A stretch of DNA of 64,000 nucleotides from Orrella dioscoreae (GCF_900089455.2 NZ_LT907988.1:2728001-2792000); one strand, 5' to 3'. Positions 17,071-26,917 are shown, counted from the first letter of the stretch. The notes: generated by a model from the letters alone, not told the origin. Numbers and translations are program-made.

Positions 17071-18099
17071 TTAATCGTTGAACTGACGCAGGAAGCGAAG
17101 ATCGCCTTCGAAGAACTGGCGCAGGTCGTTCACGCCATAACGCAGCATCGTCAGGCGCTCGAGGCCGGAGCCGAACGCGAAGCCGATGTAGCGCTCGGGA
17201 TCGAGCCCGAAATTCATCACTACCTGGGGATGCACCTGGCCGCAGCCCGAGATTTCCAGCCAGCGGCCCTTGTTGGGGCCTGACATGAAGCGCATGTCGA
17301 TCTCGGCCGAGGGCTCGGTGAAGGGGAAGAACGACGGGCGGAAACGCAGCTCCAGGTCGTCGGTCTCGAAGAAGCAGCGCAGGAAATCGGTGTAGACACC
17401 CTTCAGGTCCGCGAACGAGATGTCCTCGGCGATCCACAGGCCCTCGACCTGGTGGAACATCGGCGAATGGGTGGCGTCGCTGTCGACGCGGAAGGTGCGG
17501 CCCGGCGCGATCACCTTGATGGGCGGCTCGTGCATGCGGGCATAGCGCACCTGCATGGGGCTGGTGTGCGTGCGCAGCAGCAGCGGCAGCCCCTTCTCGT
17601 CCTGCATGTCCACGTAGAACGTGTCCTGCATCGAGCGCGCGGGATGGTTCTCGGGATTGTTCAGGGCGGTGAAATTGGTCCAGTCGTCTTCGATCTCGGG
17701 GCCGTCGGCCACCGAGAAACCGATGGAGCGGAAGATCTCTTCGACGCGTTGCCAGGTGCGGATGACCGGATGGATGCCGCCCACGCCACGGCCACGGCCG
17801 GGCAAGGTGACGTCGATGGTCTCGGCGGCCAGGCGCTGGTCCAGCTCGGCTTGCGCCAAGGCCTGGCGGCGCTCGGTCAGCAGGGCCTCGATACGCTGCT
17901 TGGCTTCGTTGATGCGGGCACCTTCCTCGCGCTTGCGCTCGGGCGTGAACGCGGCCATTCCCTTCAACAGCGCGGTCAGCGCGCCCTGCTTGCCCAGGAA
18001 ACGGGCCTTGGCGTTTTCCAGCGCGGGCGCGTCCTGCGCCTCGGCGAACTGCGCCTGTGCCTGGGAGATGAGGTCCTGCAAGTTCAGATCGTCGGCCAT
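17071..18099 (-). CDS. pheS: Phenylalanine--tRNA ligase alpha subunit
   Basis: 342 residues. An N-terminal coiled-coil (residues 5-90) that binds tRNA is followed by the class II catalytic domain: [21 protein letters not shown], motif 2 [19 protein letters not shown], and motif 3 in [16 protein letters not shown] at the C-terminus. ATG at 18099. It lies downstream of rplT and upstream of pheT, all co-oriented. Confidence 0.97.
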   Translation of the reverse strand: MADDLNLQDLISQAQAQFAEAQDAPALENAKARFLGKQGALTALLKGMAAFTPERKREEGARINEAKQRIEALLTERRQALAQAELDQRLAAETIDVTLPGRGRGVGGIHPVIRTWQRVEEIFRSIGFSVADGPEIEDDWTNFTALNNPENHPARSMQDTFYVDMQDEKGLPLLLRTHTSPMQVRYARMHEPPIKVIAPGRTFRVDSDATHSPMFHQVEGLWIAEDISFADLKGVYTDFLRCFFETDDLELRFRPSFFPFTEPSAEIDMRFMSGPNKGRWLEISGCGQVHPQVVMNFGLDPERYIGFAFGSGLERLTMLRYGVNDLRQFFEGDLRFLRQFND

Positions 18100-18232
18100 G
18101 ATGTCGTAGCGGTAAACCTGGGGGAGATGACTGGTCAGACCGGATGGCAGGCCAGAAATGCAAACGGGACCATGACGGCCCCGTTTGCATGACGCACAGT
18201 ACTACGTTGCGCGCGGACGTTCTACGACGGGA

Positions 18233-18592
18233 TCAGGCGCCCAAGGCGGACTTGGCTTGCTGAACCACCGCGGCGAAGCCGGGCTTGTCGTGAACGGCCA
18301 TGTCGGCCAGCACCTTGCGGTCGAGTTCGATCGCAGCCTTCTTCAGACCGGCGATGAACACGCTGTAGGTCACGCCATGTTCACGCACGGCGGCGTTGAT
18401 ACGGGTGATCCACAGGGCACGGAAGGTGCGCTTCTTGTTGCGGCGATCGCGATAGGCATATTGCCCGGCGCGCATGACCGCTTGCTTGGCGATGCGGAAC
18501 ACATTGCCACGGCGGCCACGGTAACCCTTGGCGGCGGCAATGACTTTCTTGTGACGGGCGCGAGCCGTTACACCACGTTTGACGCGAGGCAT
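18233..18592 (-). CDS. rplT: 50S ribosomal protein L20
   Basis: 119 residues, full length. [20 protein letters not shown] at the N-terminus and the globular C-terminal part with [20 protein letters not shown] are textbook L20. It binds 23S rRNA early in 50S assembly; in E. coli it also represses its own operon by binding the rpmI leader. It is 13 bp downstream of rpmI. Confidence 0.98.
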   Translation of the reverse strand: MPRVKRGVTARARHKKVIAAAKGYRGRRGNVFRIAKQAVMRAGQYAYRDRRNKKRTFRALWITRINAAVREHGVTYSVFIAGLKKAAIELDRKVLADMAVHDKPGFAAVVQQAKSALGA

Positions 18593-18605
18593 GTTCTAGC
18601 TCCTG

Positions 18606-18803
18606 TTAAGCGAAAGGCATCATGGCGCGAACGGACGCCACGTTGGTTTCGTGGACCGCAGCCGAACCGCGCAGCTGGCGCTTGCTCTTCGTGGTCTTCT
18701 TGGTCAGGATGTGGCGCTTGAACGCTTGACCCCGCTTGATCGATCCGCTGCCGCGGACCTTAAAGCGCTTTGCGGCGCTTTTCTTGGTCTTCATCTTGGG
18801 CAT
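18606..18803 (-). CDS. rpmI: 50S ribosomal protein L35
   Basis: 65 residues starting [14 protein letters not shown], typical L35. The ATG at 18803 is preceded by GGAAGTCGTC; upstream in-frame codons would add a 44-residue non-homologous extension and are rejected. Normally this gene follows infC directly; here infC lies at 44314 on the same strand and rpmI has its own promoter about 170 bp upstream. Confidence 0.97.
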   Translation of the reverse strand: MPKMKTKKSAAKRFKVRGSGSIKRGQAFKRHILTKKTTKSKRQLRGSAAVHETNVASVRAMMPFA

Positions 18804-18970
18804 GACGACTTCCATAATGATGACTTCGGGTGCCTGCCGCCTGATTGCGGACAGATCTTGATGAACCCAAGGCCACGCTCTTTTTCCGTCCCGCGCACCG
18901 GTATGCGGAAAGCACCCATTTGCATGAGCACGCAACGCTATCGGATTTGATGTTGGCGTGGGCAGAAAAG
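18804..18970 (-). promoter_or_regulatory. Long 5' leader of the rpmI-rplT operon
   Basis: About 167 nt separate the predicted transcription start from the rpmI ATG. In other bacteria L20 represses this operon by binding a structured rpmI leader. Several possible stems are visible but I could not fold the region, so an L20-binding element here is only a suggestion. Confidence 0.3.
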
Positions 18971-18976
18971 CCCTTG

Positions 18977-19006
18977 ATTATACGGTGATTTTTCCGTTTG
19001 TGTCGA
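18977..19006 (-). promoter_or_regulatory. Sigma-70 promoter of rpmI-rplT-pheST-ihfA
   Basis: On the minus strand, -35 TCGACA (19006-19001), an 18-bp spacer and a perfect -10 TATAAT (18982-18977). Start of transcription is expected near 18970. This gives the L35-L20-PheST block a promoter independent of infC. Confidence 0.7.
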
Positions 19007-19085
19007 ATCGGGCCACGCTTTTCCTTGAAGTGTCCCTTTTTCGCCCCGGTTTTGGCGGGCGGCAGGCACGCCGACGGGCGCAGGT

Positions 19086-19208
19086 TCACTGGCTGGCGGC
19101 GATGACGCCCGCGGCGCCCAGCACGTGAAGGATCGCGTAGGCGCAGAAGAGGAATGCGCAGAAATACAGGACGATCTTCACGGTGGAGGGGCGGATTCTT
19201 TTCGACAT
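19086..19208 (-). CDS. Small single-pass membrane protein (40 residues)
   Basis: A short frame read by hand from the minus strand, starting MSKRIRPSTVKIVLYFCAFL and ending GVIAASQ. A basic N-terminus of seven residues precedes one hydrophobic helix (about residues 10-34), giving a typical N-in small membrane protein. It sits alone between comM and the rpmI promoter. The ribosome site is weak. I do not recognise the family; conservation in relatives would be needed to confirm it. Confidence 0.45.
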   Translation of the reverse strand: MSKRIRPSTVKIVLYFCAFLFCAYAILHVLGAAGVIAASQ

Positions 19209-19262
19209 GCCTGATGCTGCGTATAGAGGGAAACAAGGGAGGGGAAACAAGGCGGCCGCGCG

Positions 19263-20792
19263 TCACACGCCCAACTGCCGACGATACTGGATGGCCTCCG
19301 CCACGTCCGCCAGCCTGAGCGCGTCGCTGCCCGCCAGGTCAGACACGGTGCGCGCCACCCGCAGCACCCGGTGCGCCGAGCGGGCCGACCAGCCCAGCCG
19401 CTCCATGGCCCGGTTCAGCAGGACGCGGGCATCGTCGGGCAGCCGGCAGTGCGCGTCGACCGCCGACGGCGGCAACGCGGCGTTGAGCATACCCTGCCGC
19501 AGCCATTGCCGGGCGCGGCAGGCCTCCACCCGCGCACGCACCGGCGCCGACGCCTCTCCGGGCGGCAGGTCCAGCCACCCCGCCTCGGGCGCGGGCAGGC
19601 TCACCTGCAGGTCGATGCGGTCCAGCAACGGCCCGGATATCCGCCCCCGGTAACGCTGCACCGCCTCGGGCGTGCAGTGGCACAGCCGCACAGGGTGGCC
19701 ATGCCAGCCGCAAGGACAGGGGTTCATGGCCGCGACCAACTGGAAGCGTGCCGGGTACTCCACCCGCCACATCGCCCGGGCCACCCCCACCCTGCCCGTC
19801 TCCAGCGGTTCGCGCAGCGCCTCCAGGGCGCGGCGGTCGAACTCCGGCAGTTCATCCAGACACAGGACACCCAGGTGCGCCAAGGTGATCTCGCCCGCGC
19901 GGGGCCGCGACCCTCCGCCCACCAGCGACGCCGCGGAAGCCCCGTGATGCGGCGCCCGGAAAGGCGGGACGCGCGAGAACGGCGTCTCCACGGCGCCCAG
20001 GCTGGCCACGGCCGCCGCCTCCAAGGCGTCCTCTTCCGACAAGGGCGGCAACAGGCCCGGCAGGCGTTGCGCCAGCATGCTCTTGCCCGTGCCGGGCGAA
20101 CCGATCATCAACAGGCCATGCCCGCCGGCCGCCGCCACCTCCAGGGCGCGCCGGGCGGCGGGCTGGCCTCGCACGTCGCGCAGGCACGGCGCTTGCCCCG
20201 CTTCTTGCAAGGCCGGCGCCGCGGGCGGTGACAACGGCGTCTCGCCCGCCAGGTGCGCCACCACGTCCCGCAAGGTGTCCGCGCCCAGCACCGCCACGCC
20301 GGGCACGCGGGCAGCCTGTCCGGCGCTGGCACGCGGCAGGATCAGCGTGGCGCCGGGCTGGCTGCGGGCCACGGACAAGGCAATGGCCAGGGCGGCCGCC
20401 ACCGGCACCAGCGCGCCGGTCAACGACAGTTCGCCTGCCAGGACCAGGTGGGTCATCACGGACTCGCCTGGGACCGCCCCGCCCTGCCGATGCTCCGGCA
20501 GCGTCAACTGGCCCGATGCCAGCAACACGCCCAGTGCAATCGGCAGATCGAAACGCCCCGACTCCTTGGGCAGGTCCGCGGGCGCCAGGTTGACGGTCAG
20601 GCGACCGGCGGGAAAGTCGAAGTCGCTGTTGAGCAGCGCCGCCCGCACGCGTTCACGGCTTTCGCGCACCTCGGCGTCGGGCAGGCCCACGACGTGGAAG
20701 GCCGGCAAGCCGGGCGCAAGATGCACTTCCACACGCACGGCTGGCGCGTGCAGACCCGACAGGGCACGGCTGGCAAGAACGGCGAGGGTCAC
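19263..20792 (-). CDS. comM: ComM/YifB family Mg-chelatase-like AAA+ ATPase
   Basis: 509 residues, family length. An N-terminal Lon-protease-like ChlI domain (ALSGLHAPAVRVEVHLAPGLP, FHVVGLPDAEVRESRERVRA) is followed by the AAA+ core with Walker A GSPGTGKS at 231-238 and Walker B CLDELPEF, then a Mg-chelatase C-terminal domain including CPCGWHGHP. ComM is a hexameric helicase that drives branch migration when incoming single strands are integrated in natural transformation. It is a single gene upstream of the small membrane ORF. Confidence 0.95.
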   Translation of the reverse strand: MTLAVLASRALSGLHAPAVRVEVHLAPGLPAFHVVGLPDAEVRESRERVRAALLNSDFDFPAGRLTVNLAPADLPKESGRFDLPIALGVLLASGQLTLPEHRQGGAVPGESVMTHLVLAGELSLTGALVPVAAALAIALSVARSQPGATLILPRASAGQAARVPGVAVLGADTLRDVVAHLAGETPLSPPAAPALQEAGQAPCLRDVRGQPAARRALEVAAAGGHGLLMIGSPGTGKSMLAQRLPGLLPPLSEEDALEAAAVASLGAVETPFSRVPPFRAPHHGASAASLVGGGSRPRAGEITLAHLGVLCLDELPEFDRRALEALREPLETGRVGVARAMWRVEYPARFQLVAAMNPCPCGWHGHPVRLCHCTPEAVQRYRGRISGPLLDRIDLQVSLPAPEAGWLDLPPGEASAPVRARVEACRARQWLRQGMLNAALPPSAVDAHCRLPDDARVLLNRAMERLGWSARSAHRVLRVARTVSDLAGSDALRLADVAEAIQYRRQLGV

Positions 20793-20888
20793 GGCGGCCT
20801 CCTGGCGTCAACGGGACAAGCCGGGAGTATGGGCAGGCGCCGGAAGACAAAACCAGACCTCGGTGGACGGACACGTCCACGCCCTCCC

Positions 20889-21392
20889 TCACAGATACGG
20901 GTCCGGCCCCCGCTCCACGAACGTCGACATCACGATATAGCTGCGCGTCCCATCCACGCCTTCGATGTCCTGGATCTTGCCCAGCAGCTCCTCCAGCCCT
21001 TCGGTTTCGCGCACGCGCACCTTCAACAACACGCAGGAGTCGCCGGCGACGGTGTGCATCTCCTCGATCTCCGGCACGTTGGCCAGCGTCAGCAGACGCT
21101 TGGTGCTGACGAGGTTCTTCGTGTTCACCAGCACGAAGGCAAGCAGCGTGCGGCCGACCTTGCAGCCGTCGATCTTCGCCACCGTCGCCCTGATGACGCC
21201 GTCCCGCTTCAGCCGCTTGACCCTGTCGTGCACGGCTGGCGCCGACAGGTGGATGGCCTCGCCCAGGTCGGCATAGCTTTGCGTGCTGTCCTCGGCCAGC
21301 AGGGCTAACAGCTTTCGGTCGATCTCGTCCAGTTTGGCCGGTTGGTGGCGCACCTGCCTAACAGCATTCGTTTCTTCAATAGGGTTAGGCAT
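20889..21392 (-). CDS. Lrp/AsnC-family transcriptional regulator
   Basis: 167 residues. N-terminal HTH KLDEIDRKLLALLAEDSTQS then LSAPAVHDRVKRLKRDGVI, followed by the RAM ligand-binding domain (VPEIEEMHTVAGDSCVLLKV). It diverges from the MFS exporter at 21462 with only 69 bp between the two ATGs, so the exporter is its probable target and an amino acid its probable effector. About 18 residues precede the conserved start of the HTH; a later start cannot be excluded. Confidence 0.92.
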   Translation of the reverse strand: MPNPIEETNAVRQVRHQPAKLDEIDRKLLALLAEDSTQSYADLGEAIHLSAPAVHDRVKRLKRDGVIRATVAKIDGCKVGRTLLAFVLVNTKNLVSTKRLLTLANVPEIEEMHTVAGDSCVLLKVRVRETEGLEELLGKIQDIEGVDGTRSYIVMSTFVERGPDPYL

Positions 21393-21412
21393 TTTCCGTT
21401 TATTCCCGAATA

Positions 21413-21443
21413 TTGTTCAGCCTGCAATTCCTGCATTGAACAT
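21413..21443. promoter_or_regulatory. Candidate dyad in the Lrp/MFS divergent region
   Basis: TGTTCA (21414-21419) and TGAACA (21437-21442) are inverted copies 17 bp apart in the AT-rich region between the Lrp and MFS starts. The spacing is wide, so this is a weak candidate for the Lrp operator. Confidence 0.3.
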
Positions 21444-21461
21444 CATTTGAGAGAGAAAATC

Positions 21462-22649
21462 ATGCCTTTGGCATTATGGGCCCTGGTGATCGGGGCCTTC
21501 GGTATCGGCACCACCGAGTTCGTCATCGCCGGATTGATCCCGGCCATCGCCGCCGATTTCGGCGTCTCCATTCCCATGGCCGCCCACCTGGCCACCAGCT
21601 ATGCCCTGGGCGTCTTCGTGGGCGCGCCCGTCCTCATCATCCTGGGCGGCCGGACTGCCAGGAAGACCATGCTGGCCTCGCTGGCCGGGCTGTTCGTGCT
21701 TGGCAACCTGGTCACCGCGGTGGCGTGGAACCTGGAAGTGGCGATCATCGGCCGCGTCATCACGTCGCTCACGCACGGCGCGTTCTTCGGCATCGGCTCG
21801 GTGCTGGCGGCGGAAATGGTGCCCAGGGAGAAGCGCGTCAGCGCGATCGCCTTCATGTTCTCCGGCCTGACGGTCGCGAACCTGGTGGGCGTGCCGGTAG
21901 GCACGTGGATCAGCCAGCAGTTTTCATGGCAGGTCACCTTCTACGCGATTGCCGCCATCGGGCTGGTGACGGTGGCCGGCGTGCTGACGCTGATTCCGGC
22001 AAGTCCAAAGCCCGAAGCCAAGCCGATCGCCCACGAGTTCGCCGCTTTCGGCAACGCCAAGGTTCTGCTTGCCATGGGCATCACCATCCTGGGCCCGGCC
22101 GCGTTCTTCACCGCCATCACCTATATCGCCCCGATGATGACCGAAGTCGCCGGCTTCACGGACGGCGCCGTCACCTGGCTGCTGATGGTCTTCGGTTTCG
22201 GGCTCTTCGTCGGCAACTGGCTGGGCGGGCGCTACGCCGACCGGGCCTTGATGCCCCTGCTGTACGGCACCCTGCTGGCCCAGGCGGTCGTGCTGTTCAT
22301 CTTCCATTTCGTGGCCAGCAGCCAGCTTGCTTCGGTGCTCTGCATCTTCCTGATGGCGGCCTTCGGCTTCGCGACCGTCTCGCCCATCCAGAAGCTCGTC
22401 ATGGACAAGGCCAAGGCCGCGGGCGCCCCCACGCTCGCCGCGGCGGTCAACATCGGGCTGTTCAACCTGGGGAACGCGCTGGGCGCCTGGCTGGGGGGGG
22501 CTGTCATCGACAGCGGTTGGGGGTTTACCGCCCCGAATTGGGCGGGCGGCCTGCTGTCGCTGGGTGGGCTGGGCCTGGCCCTGCTTTCGGGCTGGCTCGA
22601 CCGCAGGCCCGCTTCAGGGAAAGCGGCCTGCGCCACGGCGGGCAACTAG
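21462..22649 (+). CDS. MFS exporter, AraJ/YdhP-like
   Basis: 395 residues from the ATG at 21462; an upstream ATG would overlap the divergent Lrp gene. Twelve hydrophobic segments. The first helix GAFGIGTTEFVIAGLIPAIA and the loop RTARKTMLASLAGLFVLGN match the DHA1-type AraJ/PbuE/YdhP drug, sugar or purine efflux group. With an Lrp regulator next door, export of an amino acid or related compound is plausible. Substrate not assignable from sequence. Confidence 0.9.
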   Translation: MPLALWALVIGAFGIGTTEFVIAGLIPAIAADFGVSIPMAAHLATSYALGVFVGAPVLIILGGRTARKTMLASLAGLFVLGNLVTAVAWNLEVAIIGRVITSLTHGAFFGIGSVLAAEMVPREKRVSAIAFMFSGLTVANLVGVPVGTWISQQFSWQVTFYAIAAIGLVTVAGVLTLIPASPKPEAKPIAHEFAAFGNAKVLLAMGITILGPAAFFTAITYIAPMMTEVAGFTDGAVTWLLMVFGFGLFVGNWLGGRYADRALMPLLYGTLLAQAVVLFIFHFVASSQLASVLCIFLMAAFGFATVSPIQKLVMDKAKAAGAPTLAAAVNIGLFNLGNALGAWLGGAVIDSGWGFTAPNWAGGLLSLGGLGLALLSGWLDRRPASGKAACATAGN

Positions 22650-22678
22650 CGTTTCGCGGGCCGCTTTCGTCACATCGG

Positions 22679-23404
22679 TCAGTGCCGGATTTCCGCCAGG
22701 AACTTCTGCGCCCGAGGACTTTTCGGCTGATTGAAAAAGTCTTCGGGCGTGCCCGTTTCCACGATCCGGCCTGCATCCATGAACCAGACGGTGTCGGCCA
22801 CCTCGCGCGCAAAACCCATTTCGTGCGTGACACACACCATGGTCATGCCTTCACGCGCCAGCGCCTTCATCACCTGCAACACCTCGCCCACCATTTCCGG
22901 ATCCAAGGCACTGGTTGGTTCGTCGAACAGCATCACGGGCGGGTTCATGGCCAATGCCCGCGCAATCGCCACCCGTTGCTGCTGCCCGCCGGACAGCTGC
23001 GAAGGGTAGGACTGCGCCTTGTGGGCCAAGCCCACCTTCTCCAGCAGGGCCAGCGCCTGATCATGGGCCTGCGACTTGGTCGCGCGTTTGAGCATGACGG
23101 GCGCCAGCGTCACGTTGTCCAGCACGCTCAGATGCGGAAACAGGTTGAACTGCTGGAACACGAAGCCGATATGGCTGCGCTGCTCGTCGACATTCGCCCC
23201 CTTGCGCGTGATGTCCTCCCCGTTGACCTCGATCCACCCTTTCTGGATGGGTTCCAGGCGGTTGATCGTGCGGATCAGGGTGGACTTGCCCGACCCCGAT
23301 GGGCCGCACACGACCAGCACCTCGCCGCGCTTGACGTTGGCGTTGATATCGGCAAGCGCCTGGTAGTCGCCATACCATTTGTTGACATCGACAAAATTGA
23401 TCAT
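22679..23404 (-). CDS. Amino-acid ABC transporter ATP-binding protein (GlnQ/GltL type)
   Basis: 241 residues from the ATG at 23404. Walker [10 protein letters not shown] (about 33-41), Q-loop [14 protein letters not shown], signature [16 protein letters not shown], Walker [17 protein letters not shown] and H-loop VTHEMGF are complete. The [16 protein letters not shown] context is typical of polar-amino-acid transporters. It overlaps the permease by 4 bp (ATGA) and is the last gene of the RraA-aminotransferase-ABC operon. Confidence 0.95.
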   Translation of the reverse strand: MINFVDVNKWYGDYQALADINANVKRGEVLVVCGPSGSGKSTLIRTINRLEPIQKGWIEVNGEDITRKGANVDEQRSHIGFVFQQFNLFPHLSVLDNVTLAPVMLKRATKSQAHDQALALLEKVGLAHKAQSYPSQLSGGQQQRVAIARALAMNPPVMLFDEPTSALDPEMVGEVLQVMKALAREGMTMVCVTHEMGFAREVADTVWFMDAGRIVETGTPEDFFNQPKSPRAQKFLAEIRH

Positions 23405-24111
23405 GCGTTGGCTGCCTGCAAGGGTTTGGCGAGGCGGCGGCGCGCCACGCGGATATCGACCAGGCGCGCCAGGCCGGTCAGAATGAAGTTCAACGTGAAA
23501 TAGGTCAGCGCGAGCAGGCCGAACACTTCGAAGGGCCGCACCAGCAGGATGCTGTTGAGCTGATTGGCCGCATAGGTCAGCTCCTGCACGCTGATCACAT
23601 AGGCCAGGGAGGTTTCCTTCACGGTGGAAACGAATTGGCTCATCATGCTGGGCAGCATGTTGTAGAGCGCCTGCGGCAGGATGATGCGGCGCATGGTCTG
23701 TCCATAGGACAATCCCAGCGCCCGGCCGGCTTCGGTCTGGCCCGGTGGCAGCGCCTGGATGCCGGCCCGGATGATCTCCGCCAGATAGGCGCTCTCGTAG
23801 CAGACCAGGGCCACGACCAGGGTCGTGAAGCCCGCCACGGGACGGCCGATCAGCACGGGCACGAAGAAGTAGGCCCAGAAGATGAACATCAGCAACGGCA
23901 GCCCACGCACCATGTAGACCAATGCCGTGGCCGGCCAGCGCAATAGCCTGCGCGAGCTCAAGCGCCCCAGGGCAAGCAGCAGCCCGAAAGGCAATGCCAG
24001 GCTCAGGCTCAGCGCCGCCAGCCCCAGCGTGGCAACCAGCCCACCCATCGGACCGTTGGGATACTGGCCGACGAGCAACAGCAGCCAGTTGTCGGAAAGG
24101 ATTTCCCACAT
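23401..24111 (-). CDS. Amino-acid ABC transporter permease (GltK type)
   Basis: 236 residues from the ATG at 24111, one base after the stop of the previous permease. An in-frame start 13 residues earlier would overlap that gene. Five hydrophobic segments and the EAA loop [20 protein letters not shown] identify a HisM-type permease. It forms a heterodimeric channel with the product at 24113. Confidence 0.93.
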   Translation of the reverse strand: MWEILSDNWLLLLVGQYPNGPMGGLVATLGLAALSLSLALPFGLLLALGRLSSRRLLRWPATALVYMVRGLPLLMFIFWAYFFVPVLIGRPVAGFTTLVVALVCYESAYLAEIIRAGIQALPPGQTEAGRALGLSYGQTMRRIILPQALYNMLPSMMSQFVSTVKETSLAYVISVQELTYAANQLNSILLVRPFEVFGLLALTYFTLNFILTGLARLVDIRVARRRLAKPLQAANA

Positions 24112-24112
24112 G

Positions 24113-24811
24113 TCAGCGCGCTCCCAGTCGATTGCGGCGGGCAAGCGCATCGCCGCCCCACATGATGAGCAGGGACAGCACGAGATACATCACGGTGACG
24201 ACGGCATACGCCTCGAACACCTTGAAGGTCACGTTTTCGATTTCCCGCGCGGCCTTGGTGAGCTCGGCCACGCCGATCGCCATGGCCAGGCTGGTGTTCT
24301 TGAAAAGCAGCAGCGTCTGGTTCACCAACGGGGGAATGCCGATGCGGAAAGCCTGGGGCATCATCACCTTGCGCATCGTCTGCATATAGGACAGGCCCAG
24401 GGCGCGCGCGGCCTCGAACTGCCCGGCCGGAATCGCGCGCAAGGCGCTGCGCAGATCCTCGGCCACGTAGGCGGACATGACCAGGGCAATGGCCGTCATG
24501 GCCATCAGGAACTCGCCCCCCATCGCGTTGATCTCGTCCACCAGCGCCATCGGCAGCAGCGCCGGCACACCGAAATACCAGAACAGGATATGGACGAGCA
24601 TCGGCACGTTGCGGTGGAACGCCACGTAGGCCGAGATGAGAAAGTTGAGGGAACGGACGCCCGCCAACCGGATGATGGCCAGCAGCGTCCCCACGGAGAA
24701 CGCCAGCACCCAGGCCAGGCCGGTCAGCGCCAGGGTCGTCAAGAGACCCTGGATCAGCCAATCGGCATACTGGCCCTGGAGGATGGCGCCGAAGTCAAAG
24801 GCATATTGCAT
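24113..24811 (-). CDS. Amino-acid ABC transporter permease (GltJ type)
   Basis: 232 residues. HisM-family membrane topology with the EAA loop EAARALGLSYMQTMRKVMMP and the YVAFHRNVPMLVHILFWYFG block near residue 62, where the usual sequence is FRGTPLLVQ. Partner of the permease encoded immediately downstream. It begins 24 bp after the binding-protein gene. Confidence 0.93.
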   Translation of the reverse strand: MQYAFDFGAILQGQYADWLIQGLLTTLALTGLAWVLAFSVGTLLAIIRLAGVRSLNFLISAYVAFHRNVPMLVHILFWYFGVPALLPMALVDEINAMGGEFLMAMTAIALVMSAYVAEDLRSALRAIPAGQFEAARALGLSYMQTMRKVMMPQAFRIGIPPLVNQTLLLFKNTSLAMAIGVAELTKAAREIENVTFKVFEAYAVVTVMYLVLSLLIMWGGDALARRNRLGAR

Positions 24812-24835
24812 CGGCGTCGGACCTTATTGCTGGCG

Positions 24836-25663
24836 TCAGCCCTTGATGGCTTCGATCTTGAAGTCGCGCTTCATCTTGTAGGGCGAGTCCGATCCCAGCC
24901 ACTTGTTGAAGATGGGGTCGATCTCACCGCTGGCCTGCAAGCCGTCGAGCACCTTGTTGACGTGGTCCAGCAGCGCCTTTTCGCCCTTGCGCACGCCCAC
25001 GCCCCACGGCTCGATGAAGAGCGCCGGCTCGAGGATCTTGACCGGCACGGGACCGCCGGCAGCCTGCGTGCGGAACTTGGCCAGCATGAGCTCGGAGGCG
25101 ACGAAGCCGTCCACCTTGCGTTGCTGCAGGGCCATGAAGGCGCTGGGGGGATCCTTGAACGAAATGGCGTTGACGTCAGGAATGTGCGTGCGGGCGCCCT
25201 GCTCCGACGACGAGCCCGCCGTCGCGCTCACCCGCTTGCCACGCAGGTCGGCGGGCGACGTCAGGCCAGCGTCGGCCTCGCGTGCCAGGACCTTCTGCGG
25301 GCTGACGAAATGCTGATGCGAAAAGTCGATCTGCTCGGCGCGCGCCGGCGACCAGCCCAGGTTGGCGGCGACCACGTCCACCCGGCCCGCCACCAGCTCG
25401 GGAATGCGCGCCTCGACGGCGATCAGCTTGAGCTCCATGGGCACGCCCAGGCTGTCCGCGATCTTCTTGCACAGGTCCACTTCATAGCCCACCACGGCGC
25501 GGGTCTTGCTGTCCTGGAAGCTGAACGGTTCGGCCGTTCCCAGGGTGCCGCAGATGAATTTGCCGCGGGACTTGATGTCCTGCAACTGGTCAGCCTGGGC
25601 CGCGCCGGGCAAGACGGTGGCCAGGGCCAGCACTGCACCCGAAACAGACAGGATTTTTTTCAT
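24836..25663 (-). CDS. Amino-acid ABC transporter periplasmic binding protein
   Basis: 275 residues from the ATG at 25663 behind AAGGGGAAAACC; an upstream in-frame codon would disrupt the signal peptide. Signal peptide MKKILSVSGAVLALATVLPG, cleavage near AQA. The SBP_bac_3 fold is clear: SRGKFICGTLGTAEPFSFQD, VGYEVDLCKKIADSLGV, LRGKRVSATAGSSSE. Related proteins bind glutamate, aspartate, cystine or similar amino acids. Second-domain motif FKDPPSAFMALQQRKVDGFV is typical. Confidence 0.94.
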   Translation of the reverse strand: MKKILSVSGAVLALATVLPGAAQADQLQDIKSRGKFICGTLGTAEPFSFQDSKTRAVVGYEVDLCKKIADSLGVPMELKLIAVEARIPELVAGRVDVVAANLGWSPARAEQIDFSHQHFVSPQKVLAREADAGLTSPADLRGKRVSATAGSSSEQGARTHIPDVNAISFKDPPSAFMALQQRKVDGFVASELMLAKFRTQAAGGPVPVKILEPALFIEPWGVGVRKGEKALLDHVNKVLDGLQASGEIDPIFNKWLGSDSPYKMKRDFKIEAIKG

Positions 25664-25702
25664 GGTTTTCCCCTTGTTGAATGAAAAGAACATGCCGCGG
25701 CG

Positions 25703-26917
25703 TCAACGCAATTGCGCGCACGCCTTGGCAATACGATCGCATCCCTCTTCGATCTGGCTCATCGAGGTCGCGAAACTCAATCGGATGTACGGCGACAACC
25801 CGTAGGCCGCACCATCCAGCACGGCCACGCCTGCCGCATCCAGCAGATACATGACGACGTCCAGGTCGTTGGCCAGGATCTTTCCCTGCGGCGTCCGACG
25901 TCCCAGCAGCGCCTGCACGGACGGATAGACGTAGAACGCACCGTCGGGCACCGCGCAACGGATGCCGGGAATGGCGTTCAGCAGCGCGACCACGCGGTCA
26001 CGCCGGGCGCGGTAGGTCTCGCGCGCCTCTGCCACGCCGGCCTGGTCGCCGGTCAGCGCAACCACCGCCGCAGCCTGGCTCACCGCGCTCACGCAACTCG
26101 TGTTCTGGGAGATCTGCGTGGCCATCGCGCGAATCAGCACCTTGGGACCGGCGGCGTATCCCAGGCGCCATCCCGTCATCGCGTAGGCCTTCGACACGCC
26201 ATTGACCGTCAGCACACGATCGGCCAATTGCGGCGCGACCTTGGCCAGGCTGGCCATCGGGGCCTCGCCGTAGCACAGGTGCTCGTAGATCTCGTCGGTC
26301 AGCACCGCCACTTGCGGATGGCGCAGCAGAACGTCGGCCAGGGCGGCCAGCTCTTCCTTGGCATAGACCGCGCCGGTGGGATTGGAGGGCGAGTTCAGGA
26401 TCAGCCACTTGGTGCGGGGCGTGATCGCGTCCTCCAGCACCTGTGGCGTCAGCTTGAAACCATTTGCCTCGTCGCACACCACGATGACGGGCTTGCCTTC
26501 GTTGGCCAGCACCATATCCGGGTAGGACACCCAGAACGGCGCGGGCACGATGACCTCGTCGCCTTCCTGGACCGACGCAGCCAGCGCGGTGAAAATGAGT
26601 TGCTTGGCCCCCACGCCGACGATGATCTGGTCCAGCCCGAAGCGCAATCCATTTTCGCGCTCGAACTTGCCCTGCACCGCTTTCAGCAAGGCGGCCGTGC
26701 CCGCCGTGGGGGTATATCGCGTCTGTCCAGCGCGAAGGGCGTCGATGGCGCCCTCGACGATGTGGGCAGGGGTGTCCGCATCGGGTTCACCCACCGTGAA
26801 ATCGACGATGTCGCGTCCCTCGCTGCGCAACTGGTCCACGCGTGCCTTGGCGGCCATGCTCGGTGACGGCTTGATCGCCAGCGCGCGGGCCGCAAGAAAG
26901 GAGGTATCGAGACTCAT
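25703..26917 (-). CDS. Class I PLP-dependent aminotransferase (aspartate aminotransferase-like)
   Basis: 404 residues from the ATG at 26917, behind AAGGCATGGC-type sequence inside the upstream gene. Fold type I signatures are intact: VDFTVGEPDADTPAHI, the SPSNPTGAVYAKEEL block, the PLP-binding lysine in VNGVSKAYAMTGWRLGYAAG and the substrate-carboxylate arginine in YIRLSFATS near the C-terminus. It moves an amino group between an amino acid and a 2-oxo acid. Its start overlaps the RraA stop (ATGA), and the ABC importer follows, so it probably transaminates the imported amino acid. Confidence 0.93.
   Translation of the reverse strand: MSLDTSFLAARALAIKPSPSMAAKARVDQLRSEGRDIVDFTVGEPDADTPAHIVEGAIDALRAGQTRYTPTAGTAALLKAVQGKFERENGLRFGLDQIIVGVGAKQLIFTALAASVQEGDEVIVPAPFWVSYPDMVLANEGKPVIVVCDEANGFKLTPQVLEDAITPRTKWLILNSPSNPTGAVYAKEELAALADVLLRHPQVAVLTDEIYEHLCYGEAPMASLAKVAPQLADRVLTVNGVSKAYAMTGWRLGYAAGPKVLIRAMATQISQNTSCVSAVSQAAAVVALTGDQAGVAEARETYRARRDRVVALLNAIPGIRCAVPDGAFYVYPSVQALLGRRTPQGKILANDLDVVMYLLDAAGVAVLDGAAYGLSPYIRLSFATSMSQIEEGCDRIAKACAQLR

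Noticed and set aside
14650-17283. Very long open frame (877 codons) on the plus strand across pheT and pheS
   Set aside because: It is antisense to two certain essential genes, has low-complexity Arg/Ala/Gly/His-rich sequence and no recognisable domain; it results from high third-position GC.
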